Assembly: GCA_031418215.1 (NCBI GenBank)
Contig: JANOXC010000183.1
Location: 1-14,523 of the forward strand
Direction: 5' to 3'
Origin: JANOXC01 sp031418215
GTDB taxonomy: Bacteria; Bacteroidota; Bacteroidia; AKYH767-A; OLB10
DNA length: 14,523 nucleotides
Positions 1-7,485 of the stretch are shown piece after piece. Under the pieces are notes generated by a model. It did not search any database, was not told the DNA's origin, and saw nothing but the letters and a program-made list of their open reading frames with translations. Positions within the stretch are counted from its first letter, which is position 1; every line of letters starts with the position of its first letter. The position numbers were made by a program, and so were the translations under genes.

Positions 1-845
1 ATGTTGAGATAGTTTGCAAAAACCGTATTACCTGAAACGTAGGCAAAAACAGCGAGCACTGTCCCGATAATGGCTGAGGTACCTGTTGCCAGACCATCAA
101 TACCATCAGTAATATTAGCCCCATTAGAAACGGCAGTGATGATGAGCGTAACAATCAAAATAAATATCAGTGGTAAAAAAATGTATTTTTTATCCCCTGC
201 CCACGCTACCAATACTGCATAATCAAATTCATTATTTTTAACAAATGGAATGGTGGTTTTGGTAGATTTCACATTTTCCCCACTGAACAATACACCATCA
301 GTTTCTTTTACATCATCAATAAGATTTGTTTTTTGTTCGTAAACGAATTTATCATTGTTCACCCTTTCACGAACAACAACATATTGATTGAAATATAATA
401 TTCCTCCTACTATCAACCCGAGACCTACCTGTCCAATGAGCTTTGATTTGGCACGAAGTCCGGCTTTATCTTTCTTAAATACTTTTATATAGTCATCCAC
501 AAAGCCAATTAGCCCAAGCCAAACTGTGCTTAAGAGCATGATGACGATATATACATTGTCAAGTTTTGTAAACAATAAAGTAGGAATCAAAACTGCGGCA
601 AGGATGATGAGTCCTCCCATTGTTGGAGTCCCTTTCTTCTTTTCTTGCCCGTCTAATCCTAAATCACGGATGGTTTCACCAACCTGTAGATGCTGCAACA
701 AATTGATAATTCTTTTTCCAAGAAATAAAGTCAGTCCAAGTGAAGTGATGATAGCCAAAGCTGCACGAAACGACAGGAATTTGAACAACCCCGCACCCGG
801 AATGTCATATGTTTTGTTTAAATATTCAAATAGGTAATACAACAT
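1..845 (-). CDS. mraY: Phospho-N-acetylmuramoyl-pentapeptide transferase MraY (3' end off window)
   Basis: MraY is an integral membrane enzyme that transfers phospho-MurNAc-pentapeptide from UDP to undecaprenyl phosphate, forming lipid I on the inner face of the cytoplasmic membrane. Translating the minus strand from the ATG at 845 gives 281 residues without a stop before the window edge; the family is usually 360-420 residues, so roughly the last third is missing. Visible motifs are GTPTMGG (72-78), the catalytic Asp pair in FVDDYIK (D117, D118) and NITDGIDGLA (about 244-253), with hydrophobic segments near 26-43, 78-93, 97-115, 136-151, 222-240 and 256-270. The His-rich C-terminal loop is off window. 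A long hydrophilic stretch (about 156-208) separates two membrane segments. The start lies 3 nt after the murE stop, so it is co-transcribed and probably translationally coupled. Confidence 0.97.
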   Translation of the reverse strand, partial: MLYYLFEYLNKTYDIPGAGLFKFLSFRAALAIITSLGLTLFLGKRIINLLQHLQVGETIRDLGLDGQEKKKGTPTMGGLIILAAVLIPTLLFTKLDNVYIVIMLLSTVWLGLIGFVDDYIKVFKKDKAGLRAKSKLIGQVGLGLIVGGILYFNQYVVVRERVNNDKFVYEQKTNLIDDVKETDGVLFSGENVKSTKTTIPFVKNNEFDYAVLVAWAGDKKYIFLPLIFILIVTLIITAVSNGANITDGIDGLATGTSAIIGTVLAVFAYVSGNTVFANYLN

Positions 846-848
846 GTC

Positions 849-2306
849 TTAATTAATTAATAGTGATTCTTCCAGTACTTGCTTGTCATCAAATGGATAC
901 TTCACTCCTTTTATTTCCTGGTACTTTTCATGCCCCTTCCCTGCAATAAGGATAATATCACCGGCCTGTGCCATATTTACAGCTGCATACACTGCTTCTC
1001 TTCTATCTGTAATTGCAATTGTTTTTCTTATGTGTTGCAACGGGACACCCTTGCGCATCTGTTCAATGATATCCTGTGGGTCTTCACTGCGGGGATTGTC
1101 GGAAGTAAGAATAACTTTATTACTCATCTCACAGGCAATAGCTGCCATTTGAGGGCGCTTTCCTGCATCGCGATCGCCACCACACCCAACTACAGTGATC
1201 ACCTGCTCATTTCCTGTACGTATATCTTTAATCGCATCCAATATATTTTGTAAAGCATCAGGCGTATGTGCATAATCAATAATGCCTGTGATTTTATTTC
1301 CGGATACCATATATTCAAATCGCCCTTCAGGTGGTTGCAATGCACTAAGCAAGGTGAGTGCTTGTAATTTTTCAATTCCTAACAACAAAGCCGTTGCATA
1401 AACACCTAAAAGATTATAAGCATTGAATTGACCGATTAACCTGCAGGAAATATCTGTTCCGTCGATATTCAACCACAATCCGGAAAAACTGCTCTCCAAT
1501 ACTTTGGCACGAAAATCACTCATGCTGTGTAGTGAAAATGTCTTCACCTTCGCATTCGTATTCTGCACCATCACCTTCCCATTCTTATCATCTATATTAA
1601 CGAGCGCAAATGCTTCGGCGGGTAAAAGATCAAAAAAACCTTTCTTTGCTTTTATATATTGGTCAAACGTTTTGTGATAATCGAGGTGATCACGTGTGAT
1701 GTTCGTAAATATTCCACCTTTGAAGTGCAATCCTGCAATACGTTGTTGAACTACTGCATGGGAACTTACCTCCATAAAACAATGCGTACATTCCGCAGCT
1801 ACCATTTTTGCCAATAGTGCGTTGAGTTGTAACGGATCAGGTGTGGTATGGGTGGAGGGCTCTGTATCCTCTCCAATTTTATTATTTACTGTGGAAAGGA
1901 GACCGGACTTTAATCCTGCATCCATAAATAGCTGTTGCAACAGTTTCGCCGTTGTTGTTTTTCCATTGGTTCCGGTTATACCAATCAGCTTTAATTTTTC
2001 TGAAGGGTTGTCATAAAAATTGCTGCTTACAAACCCTAAGGAGGCAGCACTATCTTTTACTTTAATATATATAACCTTGTCATTAACCAATGTTGGCAAT
2101 TCTTCACAAATAATTGCAGCTGCCCCTAATTCAATTGCTTTGGCTATAAAAAGATGACCATCTGCCTGTGTTCCTCTCAATGCTACAAACAGGCACCCTG
2201 GAGTTACTGCCCGGGAGTCAAAGCAAACTGCAGGCACTAAAAAATTAGTGCTGCCGGTAATTTCAACAATTCCCGATTTATATAATATGTCGCGCAGTAG
2301 TTTCAA
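849..2306 (-). CDS. murE: UDP-MurNAc-tripeptide ligase MurE (meso-DAP type)
   Basis: MurE is the cytoplasmic ATP-dependent ligase that adds the third amino acid to UDP-MurNAc-L-Ala-D-Glu. The 485-residue protein is of normal length and complete. It shows the Mur ligase N-terminal domain (1-105), the ATP-binding P-loop GTNGKTT (112-118), the central-domain STHTTPDP segment (151-158), the region of the carbamylated lysine (YIKAKKGF, 218-225) and the C-terminal domain with DNPRSEDP (403-410) and GKGHE (456-460). The DNPR motif is the established signature of meso-diaminopimelate-specific enzymes, so a DAP-type wall is expected. The start codon is TTG at 2306-2304; it overlaps the ftsI stop by 4 nt (TTGA). 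An in-frame TGA lies two codons upstream and the next in-frame ATG is at codon 128, so TTG is effectively forced. No murF lies between murE and mraY. Confidence 0.97.
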   Translation of the reverse strand: MKLLRDILYKSGIVEITGSTNFLVPAVCFDSRAVTPGCLFVALRGTQADGHLFIAKAIELGAAAIICEELPTLVNDKVIYIKVKDSAASLGFVSSNFYDNPSEKLKLIGITGTNGKTTTAKLLQQLFMDAGLKSGLLSTVNNKIGEDTEPSTHTTPDPLQLNALLAKMVAAECTHCFMEVSSHAVVQQRIAGLHFKGGIFTNITRDHLDYHKTFDQYIKAKKGFFDLLPAEAFALVNIDDKNGKVMVQNTNAKVKTFSLHSMSDFRAKVLESSFSGLWLNIDGTDISCRLIGQFNAYNLLGVYATALLLGIEKLQALTLLSALQPPEGRFEYMVSGNKITGIIDYAHTPDALQNILDAIKDIRTGNEQVITVVGCGGDRDAGKRPQMAAIACEMSNKVILTSDNPRSEDPQDIIEQMRKGVPLQHIRKTIAITDRREAVYAAVNMAQAGDIILIAGKGHEKYQEIKGVKYPFDDKQVLEESLLIN

Positions 2307-4402
2307 CTCAGTTCAATAGTTATCTGTTGTCCTTTATTAATTTTTTCTCCTGATGGGATAGATTGTTTCACCACAGCACCATGTCCAATTGGTTTTACTG
2401 ATAGACCCTGCGACTCCAATAAATAAACTGCATCGCGGAGTCCCATTCCAATAACACTTGGAACTACATTGTCCTTTATATATAATGGTTTTGAATTCTT
2501 GCTGATCCAACTGCCATCGATATCAGCAGTCTGTAAATTCATCTTGTGATTTACTATTTTCAGTGGTTTAACCAGGCCCGGTTTCACAGGTGGCAACCCT
2601 GCATAAACAGAATCAGGAACAGCTTTCAATTCTTTATGCATATCAATATCTAACGCATATACTTTATCAGCAATCTCCTTAAACACCGGGCAAGCAACAG
2701 ACGCTCCATAATAAACATTATTACCGGGAGCATAAACCACTACGATGCAACTGTACTTAGGATTGTCAGCAGGGAAATAGCCACAAAAAGAAGCCTGATA
2801 TTTTACTGTTCCGTTATTTTTGCCATACCCTGACGATCCCTGTGCAATCCTGGCTGTTCCGGTTTTACCTGCTATTGCATATTGAGCATGTTTGATATGT
2901 GAGGCTGTTCCTGTCTTTACAACTTCTTCCAACATAATCCTGGCGTTTGCCAATGTTGACTTTGAGCAAATGGAATCGGCAATTACCTTCGTATTGAAAT
3001 GCTTTACTATTTCCCCTTTATTTCGAATTTCTTTAACAAACAGCGGTTGAACCATTTTTCCATTGTTCGCCACAGCATTATAAAATGTAAGCAGTTGTAA
3101 TGGTGTCAACGTCGATTCATAACCAATCGCTATGTAAGGCAGTGAAATCTTTGACCAGTCTTTATCATGCGATGATTTAATTCGAGGAATTCCTTCGCCG
3201 GCCAATTGAATTCCAAGCGGATCTCCAATGTGCATCTTATGCAACCGATCAATAAATTTTTGAGGATCCTTTATATATTTTTTATAAATAATCTTTGAAA
3301 CAGCAACATTGGAAGAAACAGCAAATGCTTTTTTAACACTGATTTTACCATAACCGCCTTCATGCGAATCGCTCATCTCTGTTCTTGCGGCATAAGAAAT
3401 CTTTCCTCCCTGGGTATCAACAGAATCATCAAGGTCAATCAATCCATCCTCCATTGCGGCCATTAATGAGGCCAACTTAAAAGTGGAGCCCGGTTCTGTA
3501 CTCTGACCAATAGCATAATTGAAATCTTCTGTATATTGATTATCACTGCCCCGTTTTAGGTTCGCAATTGCTTTAATATAACCGGTAGAAACTTCCATTA
3601 AAACTGCGCAACCAATGTCAGCGTTATGAGCAATAAGCTGTGCTTCCAGTGCATGTTCAGCAACATCCTGCAAATTCAAATCAATGGTTGTGATGATGTC
3701 GCTGCCATCTTTGGGCTCTATTTCATTCTCATTGTTTACCGGTTTCCAAACATTGCTTGCAATACGTTGCATTAATCTTTTTCCAGCTACCCCACGTAGA
3801 TAACCATCAAAGGCTCCTTCAATACCCACTGGCTTTGCCTTATTATTTTCTAAACGATATCCAATTGTACGTTCTGCAAGTTGTTTGAAAAGACGCTCTC
3901 TTTTATTTAGTTGATCAATAATTAACCCGCCCTTGTTGCGACCTAAACGAAAAATCGGGAAAGTTCGCAATGCACGCTGTTCTTTAAAGCTGATGTTGCG
4001 TTGTAAAAGAAAAAAACGCTCGCCGTCCCTTCTAACATCCTTTAAGATGCGCTTATAATCATTTTTTGATTTGTCTTTAAATAAATTCGAAAGGCATAAA
4101 GCCAATGAATCTACTTTTTCATTGAAAAAATCTTTACTGATGCCACTGGCTCCCAAATCGAGGTGAACATCGTATCGTGGCAATGAAGTAGCCAGAAGGC
4201 TGCCATCAGAAGAATATATATTACCTCTTGATGGTGCAATTGTACGGAAACTCAAAGTAAGGCTGTCAGCTTTTGCTTTCAGGCCCGGACCTTCAACAAA
4301 CTGCAGATGTACAATGCGCGCAACTATAGCACCTCCAAAAAGTAGGAAGCAAACGTACACTATATATATACGCGAAATAATATCTTTTTTAATCTCCGGC
4401 AC
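2303..4402 (-). CDS. ftsI: Septal peptidoglycan transpeptidase FtsI/PBP3 with PASTA domain
   Basis: This is a class B penicillin-binding protein of 699 residues that cross-links septal peptidoglycan in the periplasm. It has a short cytoplasmic tail, one membrane anchor (about 10-30), a PBP dimerisation domain (about 55-230) and a transpeptidase domain with the three active-site motifs: S306-TFK, S363-S-N365 and K513-TGT. A single C-terminal PASTA domain (about 645-698, beginning VPSVIGM) is usual for Bacteroidota FtsI. The start is GTG at 4402-4400: an in-frame TAA lies at 4418-4420 and the first internal ATG is at codon 211, beyond the anchor. It begins 24 nt after the ftsL-like stop, and its TGA overlaps the murE start. 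FtsW, its usual polymerase partner, would be expected further along the operon, off window. Confidence 0.97.
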   Translation of the reverse strand: MPEIKKDIISRIYIVYVCFLLFGGAIVARIVHLQFVEGPGLKAKADSLTLSFRTIAPSRGNIYSSDGSLLATSLPRYDVHLDLGASGISKDFFNEKVDSLALCLSNLFKDKSKNDYKRILKDVRRDGERFFLLQRNISFKEQRALRTFPIFRLGRNKGGLIIDQLNKRERLFKQLAERTIGYRLENNKAKPVGIEGAFDGYLRGVAGKRLMQRIASNVWKPVNNENEIEPKDGSDIITTIDLNLQDVAEHALEAQLIAHNADIGCAVLMEVSTGYIKAIANLKRGSDNQYTEDFNYAIGQSTEPGSTFKLASLMAAMEDGLIDLDDSVDTQGGKISYAARTEMSDSHEGGYGKISVKKAFAVSSNVAVSKIIYKKYIKDPQKFIDRLHKMHIGDPLGIQLAGEGIPRIKSSHDKDWSKISLPYIAIGYESTLTPLQLLTFYNAVANNGKMVQPLFVKEIRNKGEIVKHFNTKVIADSICSKSTLANARIMLEEVVKTGTASHIKHAQYAIAGKTGTARIAQGSSGYGKNNGTVKYQASFCGYFPADNPKYSCIVVVYAPGNNVYYGASVACPVFKEIADKVYALDIDMHKELKAVPDSVYAGLPPVKPGLVKPLKIVNHKMNLQTADIDGSWISKNSKPLYIKDNVVPSVIGMGLRDAVYLLESQGLSVKPIGHGAVVKQSIPSGEKINKGQQITIELS

Positions 4403-4426
4403 CTGATTTTGGGTTGGTTATGGTGA

Positions 4427-4813
4427 CTATTTAACTTTATCTGTTCTAACAACAATTTTCCGAGGAGCAGTGGTTGATTCTTTCAAGCCCAATGGAACAA
4501 CTGCTGCGGCAACTTCTGTTTGCTTACTTCGGAACATGAGTTCCGTTTTACCACTTATATATTCCGAACGCAATTCTTTCAAATCTTTTTCCGTCTGATC
4601 GATCTGTCGAATGGTATGTTCGGCCATGTAACTGTTTCCTATATATATTACGGCAAGAAATGTCAGAAAGAATACGAAAGGCATGAAACGTACCAACGCT
4701 TGTTTATCAATCAAACCGATAACATTAAGGGCACGAATGAATTTGCGTCCCTTACCCGGAACTTTTTTCACCGGTGCTTCTTTCTTTTCTTCAACAGGTT
4801 TTACCTTATTCAT
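4427..4813 (-). CDS. ftsL: FtsL-like divisome protein, single-pass membrane
   Basis: This is a small bitopic protein (128 residues) in the ftsL position between rsmH and ftsI. The N-terminal 40 residues are very basic and cytoplasmic (many K/R), followed by one hydrophobic segment (about 43-58, rich in F, L, V) and a periplasmic charged heptad-like stretch (about 64-97) able to form a short coiled coil; the tail is low complexity. In the known family, FtsL pairs with FtsB and recruits and activates FtsWI. Sequence conservation is low, so the call rests on topology, size and gene order. The ATG overlaps the rsmH stop by 4 nt (ATGA), implying translational coupling. Confidence 0.85.
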   Translation of the reverse strand: MNKVKPVEEKKEAPVKKVPGKGRKFIRALNVIGLIDKQALVRFMPFVFFLTFLAVIYIGNSYMAEHTIRQIDQTEKDLKELRSEYISGKTELMFRSKQTEVAAAVVPLGLKESTTAPRKIVVRTDKVK

Positions 4814-5712
4814 ATCCTTTCCGCTACTCTTAATCTTGCACTGCGTGAACGTGGGTTATTTTTCAATTCCACTTCATTAGGTACAATTGGTTTCTTCGTC
4901 AATGACTGAAATACTTTTCCGTTTATATTTCCGAAAATGTCCTTCTGTAAATCCCCTTCTATATTGCCACTGTTAATCATGTTTTTCACCATCCTGTCTT
5001 CCAGCGAGTGATAAGCAATCACAACCAGCCTTCCACCTTTCTTAATGACTTCCGGACTTTGCTCCATTAAATCCTGCAATGCCTGCAATTCCTGATTCAC
5101 TTCAATCCGTAGTGCCTGGAATACGCGGGCTAAATATTGATTCGCTCTGTCAGGCGAGTAACAGGAAGCTATAGCCGATTTTAATTCTGTTGTTGAAACA
5201 ATTGGTTGAGAACGACGTGCTTTATGAATTGCATTGGCCAACTGCTTTGCATTTCTTATTTCACCGTACATTGAAAACAGCTTTACCAAATCTGCAACAG
5301 GATATGTATTGATGATTTGTTGCGCAGTAAGTGCTGAACGCTGATCCATCCTCATATCGAGGTCTGCTTCAAAACGAGTAGAAAATCCGCGTGCCGGCTC
5401 ATCAATCTGGTGCGACGAAATGCCAAGGTCAGCAAGCAGTCCATCAACAGGTAAACAATTAATCTCTTGCAAGTGATGTAATACGTTACTGAAGTTATCC
5501 CTAAAAAAAGTCAACCGATTGTCATCAATGCGATTGGGCAATGCATCAGCATCTTGGTCAAAAGCTATCAATCGTCCGGTTTTCAAATGTTTCAGTATTT
5601 CTTTTGAATGTCCCCCGCCCCCATAAGTAACATCTATATATATTCCATCAGGCTTAATGTTCAATGCCGTTATGCATTCCTGCAATAAAACAGGATTATG
5701 ATACGGTATCAT
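4810..5712 (-). CDS. rsmH: 16S rRNA (cytosine(1402)-N(4))-methyltransferase RsmH (MraW)
   Basis: RsmH is an AdoMet-dependent enzyme that N4-methylates C1402 in the decoding centre of 16S rRNA. The 300-residue protein is of full family length. Motifs: the N-terminal PYHNPVLLQE block (3-12), the AdoMet-binding DVTYGGGGHS (27-36), FDQD (51-54), DLGISSHQID (95-104), LDMRMD (118-123), AYHSLEDR (233-240) and the basic C-terminal NPRSRSARLR (286-295). All family landmarks are present, so it should be active. The ATG lies inside the 3' end of mraZ (17-nt overlap), and its TGA overlaps the ftsL-like start. Second gene of the dcw operon. Confidence 0.98.
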   Translation of the reverse strand: MIPYHNPVLLQECITALNIKPDGIYIDVTYGGGGHSKEILKHLKTGRLIAFDQDADALPNRIDDNRLTFFRDNFSNVLHHLQEINCLPVDGLLADLGISSHQIDEPARGFSTRFEADLDMRMDQRSALTAQQIINTYPVADLVKLFSMYGEIRNAKQLANAIHKARRSQPIVSTTELKSAIASCYSPDRANQYLARVFQALRIEVNQELQALQDLMEQSPEVIKKGGRLVVIAYHSLEDRMVKNMINSGNIEGDLQKDIFGNINGKVFQSLTKKPIVPNEVELKNNPRSRSARLRVAERI

Positions 5713-6169
5713 TGTTTCCCTTATTCGCTTTACCCATCACCTCTTCTGCCAATGCTGCGAAATCATCCGGCTCATCTTTCAACAATGCTTCAAACTTATC
5801 CGGTGCCCACACTTCAATTTTATTAGACCATGCAGAGAGGATAACATCCTTATCAATACCTGCATACTCCAGCAATCTTTTAGGAATGAGTAAGCGTCCT
5901 GTAGCATCCAGCTCCATTTCCGAAGCTCCTCGGTAGAAGTAGCGCGCAAACTCCCTGTTCTTTTTCACAAATTGGTTGAGCTGGTTGATTTCAGCACTAA
6001 TGGCCTGCCACTCATTCATCGGATACATAGCCAAACAACTTTCAAAACCTCGGTTCAACACAAATTTTTCCAATGCATCGGGGTGTACTTGTTTGCGCAA
6101 CCCCATTGGCAACATCATGCGGCCTTTGGCATCGAGCTTACATTCAAATTCCCCTAAAAATTGTGTCAT
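5696..6169 (-). CDS. mraZ: Transcriptional regulator MraZ
   Basis: MraZ is the first gene of the dcw operon and in other bacteria regulates that operon by binding repeated boxes upstream of itself as a ring-shaped oligomer. The 157-residue protein carries two tandem SpoVT/AbrB-like half-domains, each with the diagnostic DxxGR loop: D13-AKGR17 followed by MMLPMGLR, and D88-ATGR92 followed by LLIPKRLL. The C-terminal tail from about residue 130 is acidic and Ala-rich. The ATG at 6169 is preceded by no strong Shine-Dalgarno sequence, as is common in Bacteroidota. The three AAAGTGG boxes about 80-107 nt upstream are the likely binding site (see the regulatory entry). Confidence 0.98.
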   Translation of the reverse strand: MTQFLGEFECKLDAKGRMMLPMGLRKQVHPDALEKFVLNRGFESCLAMYPMNEWQAISAEINQLNQFVKKNREFARYFYRGASEMELDATGRLLIPKRLLEYAGIDKDVILSAWSNKIEVWAPDKFEALLKDEPDDFAALAEEVMGKANKGNNDTVS

Positions 6170-6420
6170 TAACTTGCTAGTTGGCTGGTTGATTTAAGCT
6201 GTTTATGGCTGCTTTTTATCAGATGGGTGTAAAACTAAAACAAATATTTCCACTTTTTACCACTTTCTACCACTTTTGTTAAAAACTTTGAATATTCAGG
6301 AATATTGCATTGATTTTGAAATGATTGTGGTCCCAGGCTTGGGTGCTCTGCATACTTCTTTAAAGGGGTCAATAGCTCAATAGACAGGAAATTCTATATT
6401 TACGCCTCTTAAAATCATGC
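6170..6420. other. Divergent intergenic region, mraZ / acyltransferase
   Basis: This 251-bp region separates the minus-strand dcw operon from the plus-strand acyltransferase gene. It contains the MraZ boxes, a 10-bp palindrome TGAATATTCA (6289-6298) just upstream of them, and a possible plus-strand -7 element TATATTTA at 6395-6402 (TAnnTTTG with one mismatch), 18 nt before the ATG at 6421. No convincing -33 element was found for the plus strand. No ORF or RNA gene is apparent. Confidence 0.5.
6250..6276 (-). promoter_or_regulatory. MraZ operator: three AAAGTGG boxes, 10-bp period
   Basis: Read on the minus strand, AAAGTGG occurs at 6276-6270, 6266-6260 and 6256-6250: three exact copies at exactly one helical turn, upstream of mraZ. 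This matches the known architecture of MraZ sites: tandem boxes of about 10-bp period upstream of mraZ, with core TGGG in enterobacteria and AAAGTG(T/G) in mollicutes. A TAnnTTTG-like Bacteroidota -7 element with one mismatch (AATATTTG, 6248-6241) follows directly, and another (TAGTTTTA) lies at 6237-6230, so bound MraZ would cover the region upstream of -7. That placement suggests repression, but the promoter element is not firmly identified. Confidence 0.85.
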
Positions 6421-7269
6421 ATGGAAGCTAAAGTTGAAAAGAAATTCATTGATATTGAAAAGGTTATAAAAGACAAGAACCCGAAGCTGCTCAGGGTAAT
6501 GCCTGGTTTTTTATTGCGATATGTAAAAAGAATATTGCACCAGGATGAAATCAACGATTTTATAAAACGTAACGGACATCACAAATCATTTGATTTTGTA
6601 GATGATATCATCAGGGAATTCGGCGCCACTGTAAATATTTATGGTATTGAAAACCTGCCGGAAACTGGTGGCTGCATCGTTGCCAGTAATCACCCATTGG
6701 GTGGGCTGGATGGTATTGCCCTTGTACAGAGTATTGGAAAGAAAAGGCATGACCTTAAGTTTATCGTTAATGATGTTTTAATGCAACTGAAAAACCTGGA
6801 AGACATTTTTATCGGAGTTAATAAGCATGGTAAAAATGCAGCACAGAGTATTGAAATAATTAACAATTTATACAGGACAGATTTGGCCATCATGATTTTT
6901 CCTGCGGGGCTGGCAAGCAGAAAGCAAAATGGTATCATAAAAGATCTTGAATGGAAAAAAACTTTTATTTCAAGGTCGCGTCAGCATAAGCGTGATATCA
7001 TTCCTGTTTTTATTGATGGGAATAACACCAACTTCTTTTACAACTTCGCCTTTTGGCGTAAAAGGCTTGGTGTCAAAGTAAACATTGAAATGTTTTACCT
7101 GGTGGATGAGATGTATAAACAGAAAGGGCAAACCATTAACATCATTTTTGGTAAGCCAATTCCTTACACAGTTTTTGATAAAAGACATTCAGACTTAGCA
7201 TGGGCACAAATAATGAAGGATTTTGTGTATAAACTAAAAGATAATCATGATGTTGATTTTACAGTATAA
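6421..7269 (+). CDS. glsA: PlsC-family O-acyltransferase, GlsA-like (aminolipid synthesis)
   Basis: This is a glycerophosphate/lysolipid acyltransferase-type protein of 282 residues. The acyltransferase block 1 motif is NHPLGGLDG (90-98) with catalytic-type H91 and D97; the FPEG-like block is FPAGLASRK (160-168); block 4 is probably IIPVFIDG (193-200). There is no strong membrane helix, so peripheral membrane association is likely. In Bacteroidota, a protein of this type encoded beside a GNAT N-acyltransferase makes glycine lipids (GlsA O-acylates the N-acyl-3-hydroxyacyl-glycine) or ornithine lipids. The next gene is that GNAT. The histidine-to-aspartate spacing is H-x5-D rather than the H-x4-D of classic PlsC. 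The glsA name is inferred from the pairing; a general lysophospholipid acyltransferase remains possible. Confidence 0.7.
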   Translation: MEAKVEKKFIDIEKVIKDKNPKLLRVMPGFLLRYVKRILHQDEINDFIKRNGHHKSFDFVDDIIREFGATVNIYGIENLPETGGCIVASNHPLGGLDGIALVQSIGKKRHDLKFIVNDVLMQLKNLEDIFIGVNKHGKNAAQSIEIINNLYRTDLAIMIFPAGLASRKQNGIIKDLEWKKTFISRSRQHKRDIIPVFIDGNNTNFFYNFAFWRKRLGVKVNIEMFYLVDEMYKQKGQTINIIFGKPIPYTVFDKRHSDLAWAQIMKDFVYKLKDNHDVDFTV

Positions 7270-7485
7270 GATGGGTTGATTATATATAGCTGCTGCCACT
7301 TAAAACATAATTCATTATTTGATATAGCAAGTCTTAAAGTGTGGACCAAGTGAAGCTTGACTTTATTTTTAATCTGTACCAATCTTTAGAGTGCAGTTTA
7401 TGTGTTAGCTAAATTGTGTACTATTTTTTAATACATTTCAAAGTCATTACAAAAGTTTCAACAGAAACATTAATTTAGCCGGACA
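7270..7485. other. 216-bp spacer between the two acyltransferase genes
   Basis: This AT-rich spacer has no ORF of note. A TAATTTAG at 7471-7478 resembles the Bacteroidota -7 element (TAnnTTTG, one mismatch) and would give a nearly leaderless transcript for the gene at 7486, but no -33 element is clear. A T-rich stretch near 7363-7370 follows only a weak imperfect stem, so no terminator is called. The spacing suggests that the two acyltransferase genes may have separate promoters. Confidence 0.3.

Noticed and set aside
879..1253. 124-codon plus-strand open frame inside murE
   Set aside because: It is antisense to a clearly conserved gene, has a Cys/His/Ile-rich nonsense composition and no family motif; the same holds for the other plus-strand frames across the dcw genes.
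4520..4909. 129-codon plus-strand open frame across ftsL-like and rsmH
   Set aside because: It is antisense shadow of two overlapping genes; no recognisable domain and no promoter or ribosome binding site.
6332..6343. CCCA-GGCT-TGGG mini-palindrome near the divergent promoters
   Set aside because: Only 4-bp arms; expected by chance in a region of this size.
7320..7372. Possible terminator after the PlsC-type gene
   Set aside because: The stem is only about 5 bp (AAGTC/GACTT) with a long unpaired interior before TTTATTTTT; too weak to call.
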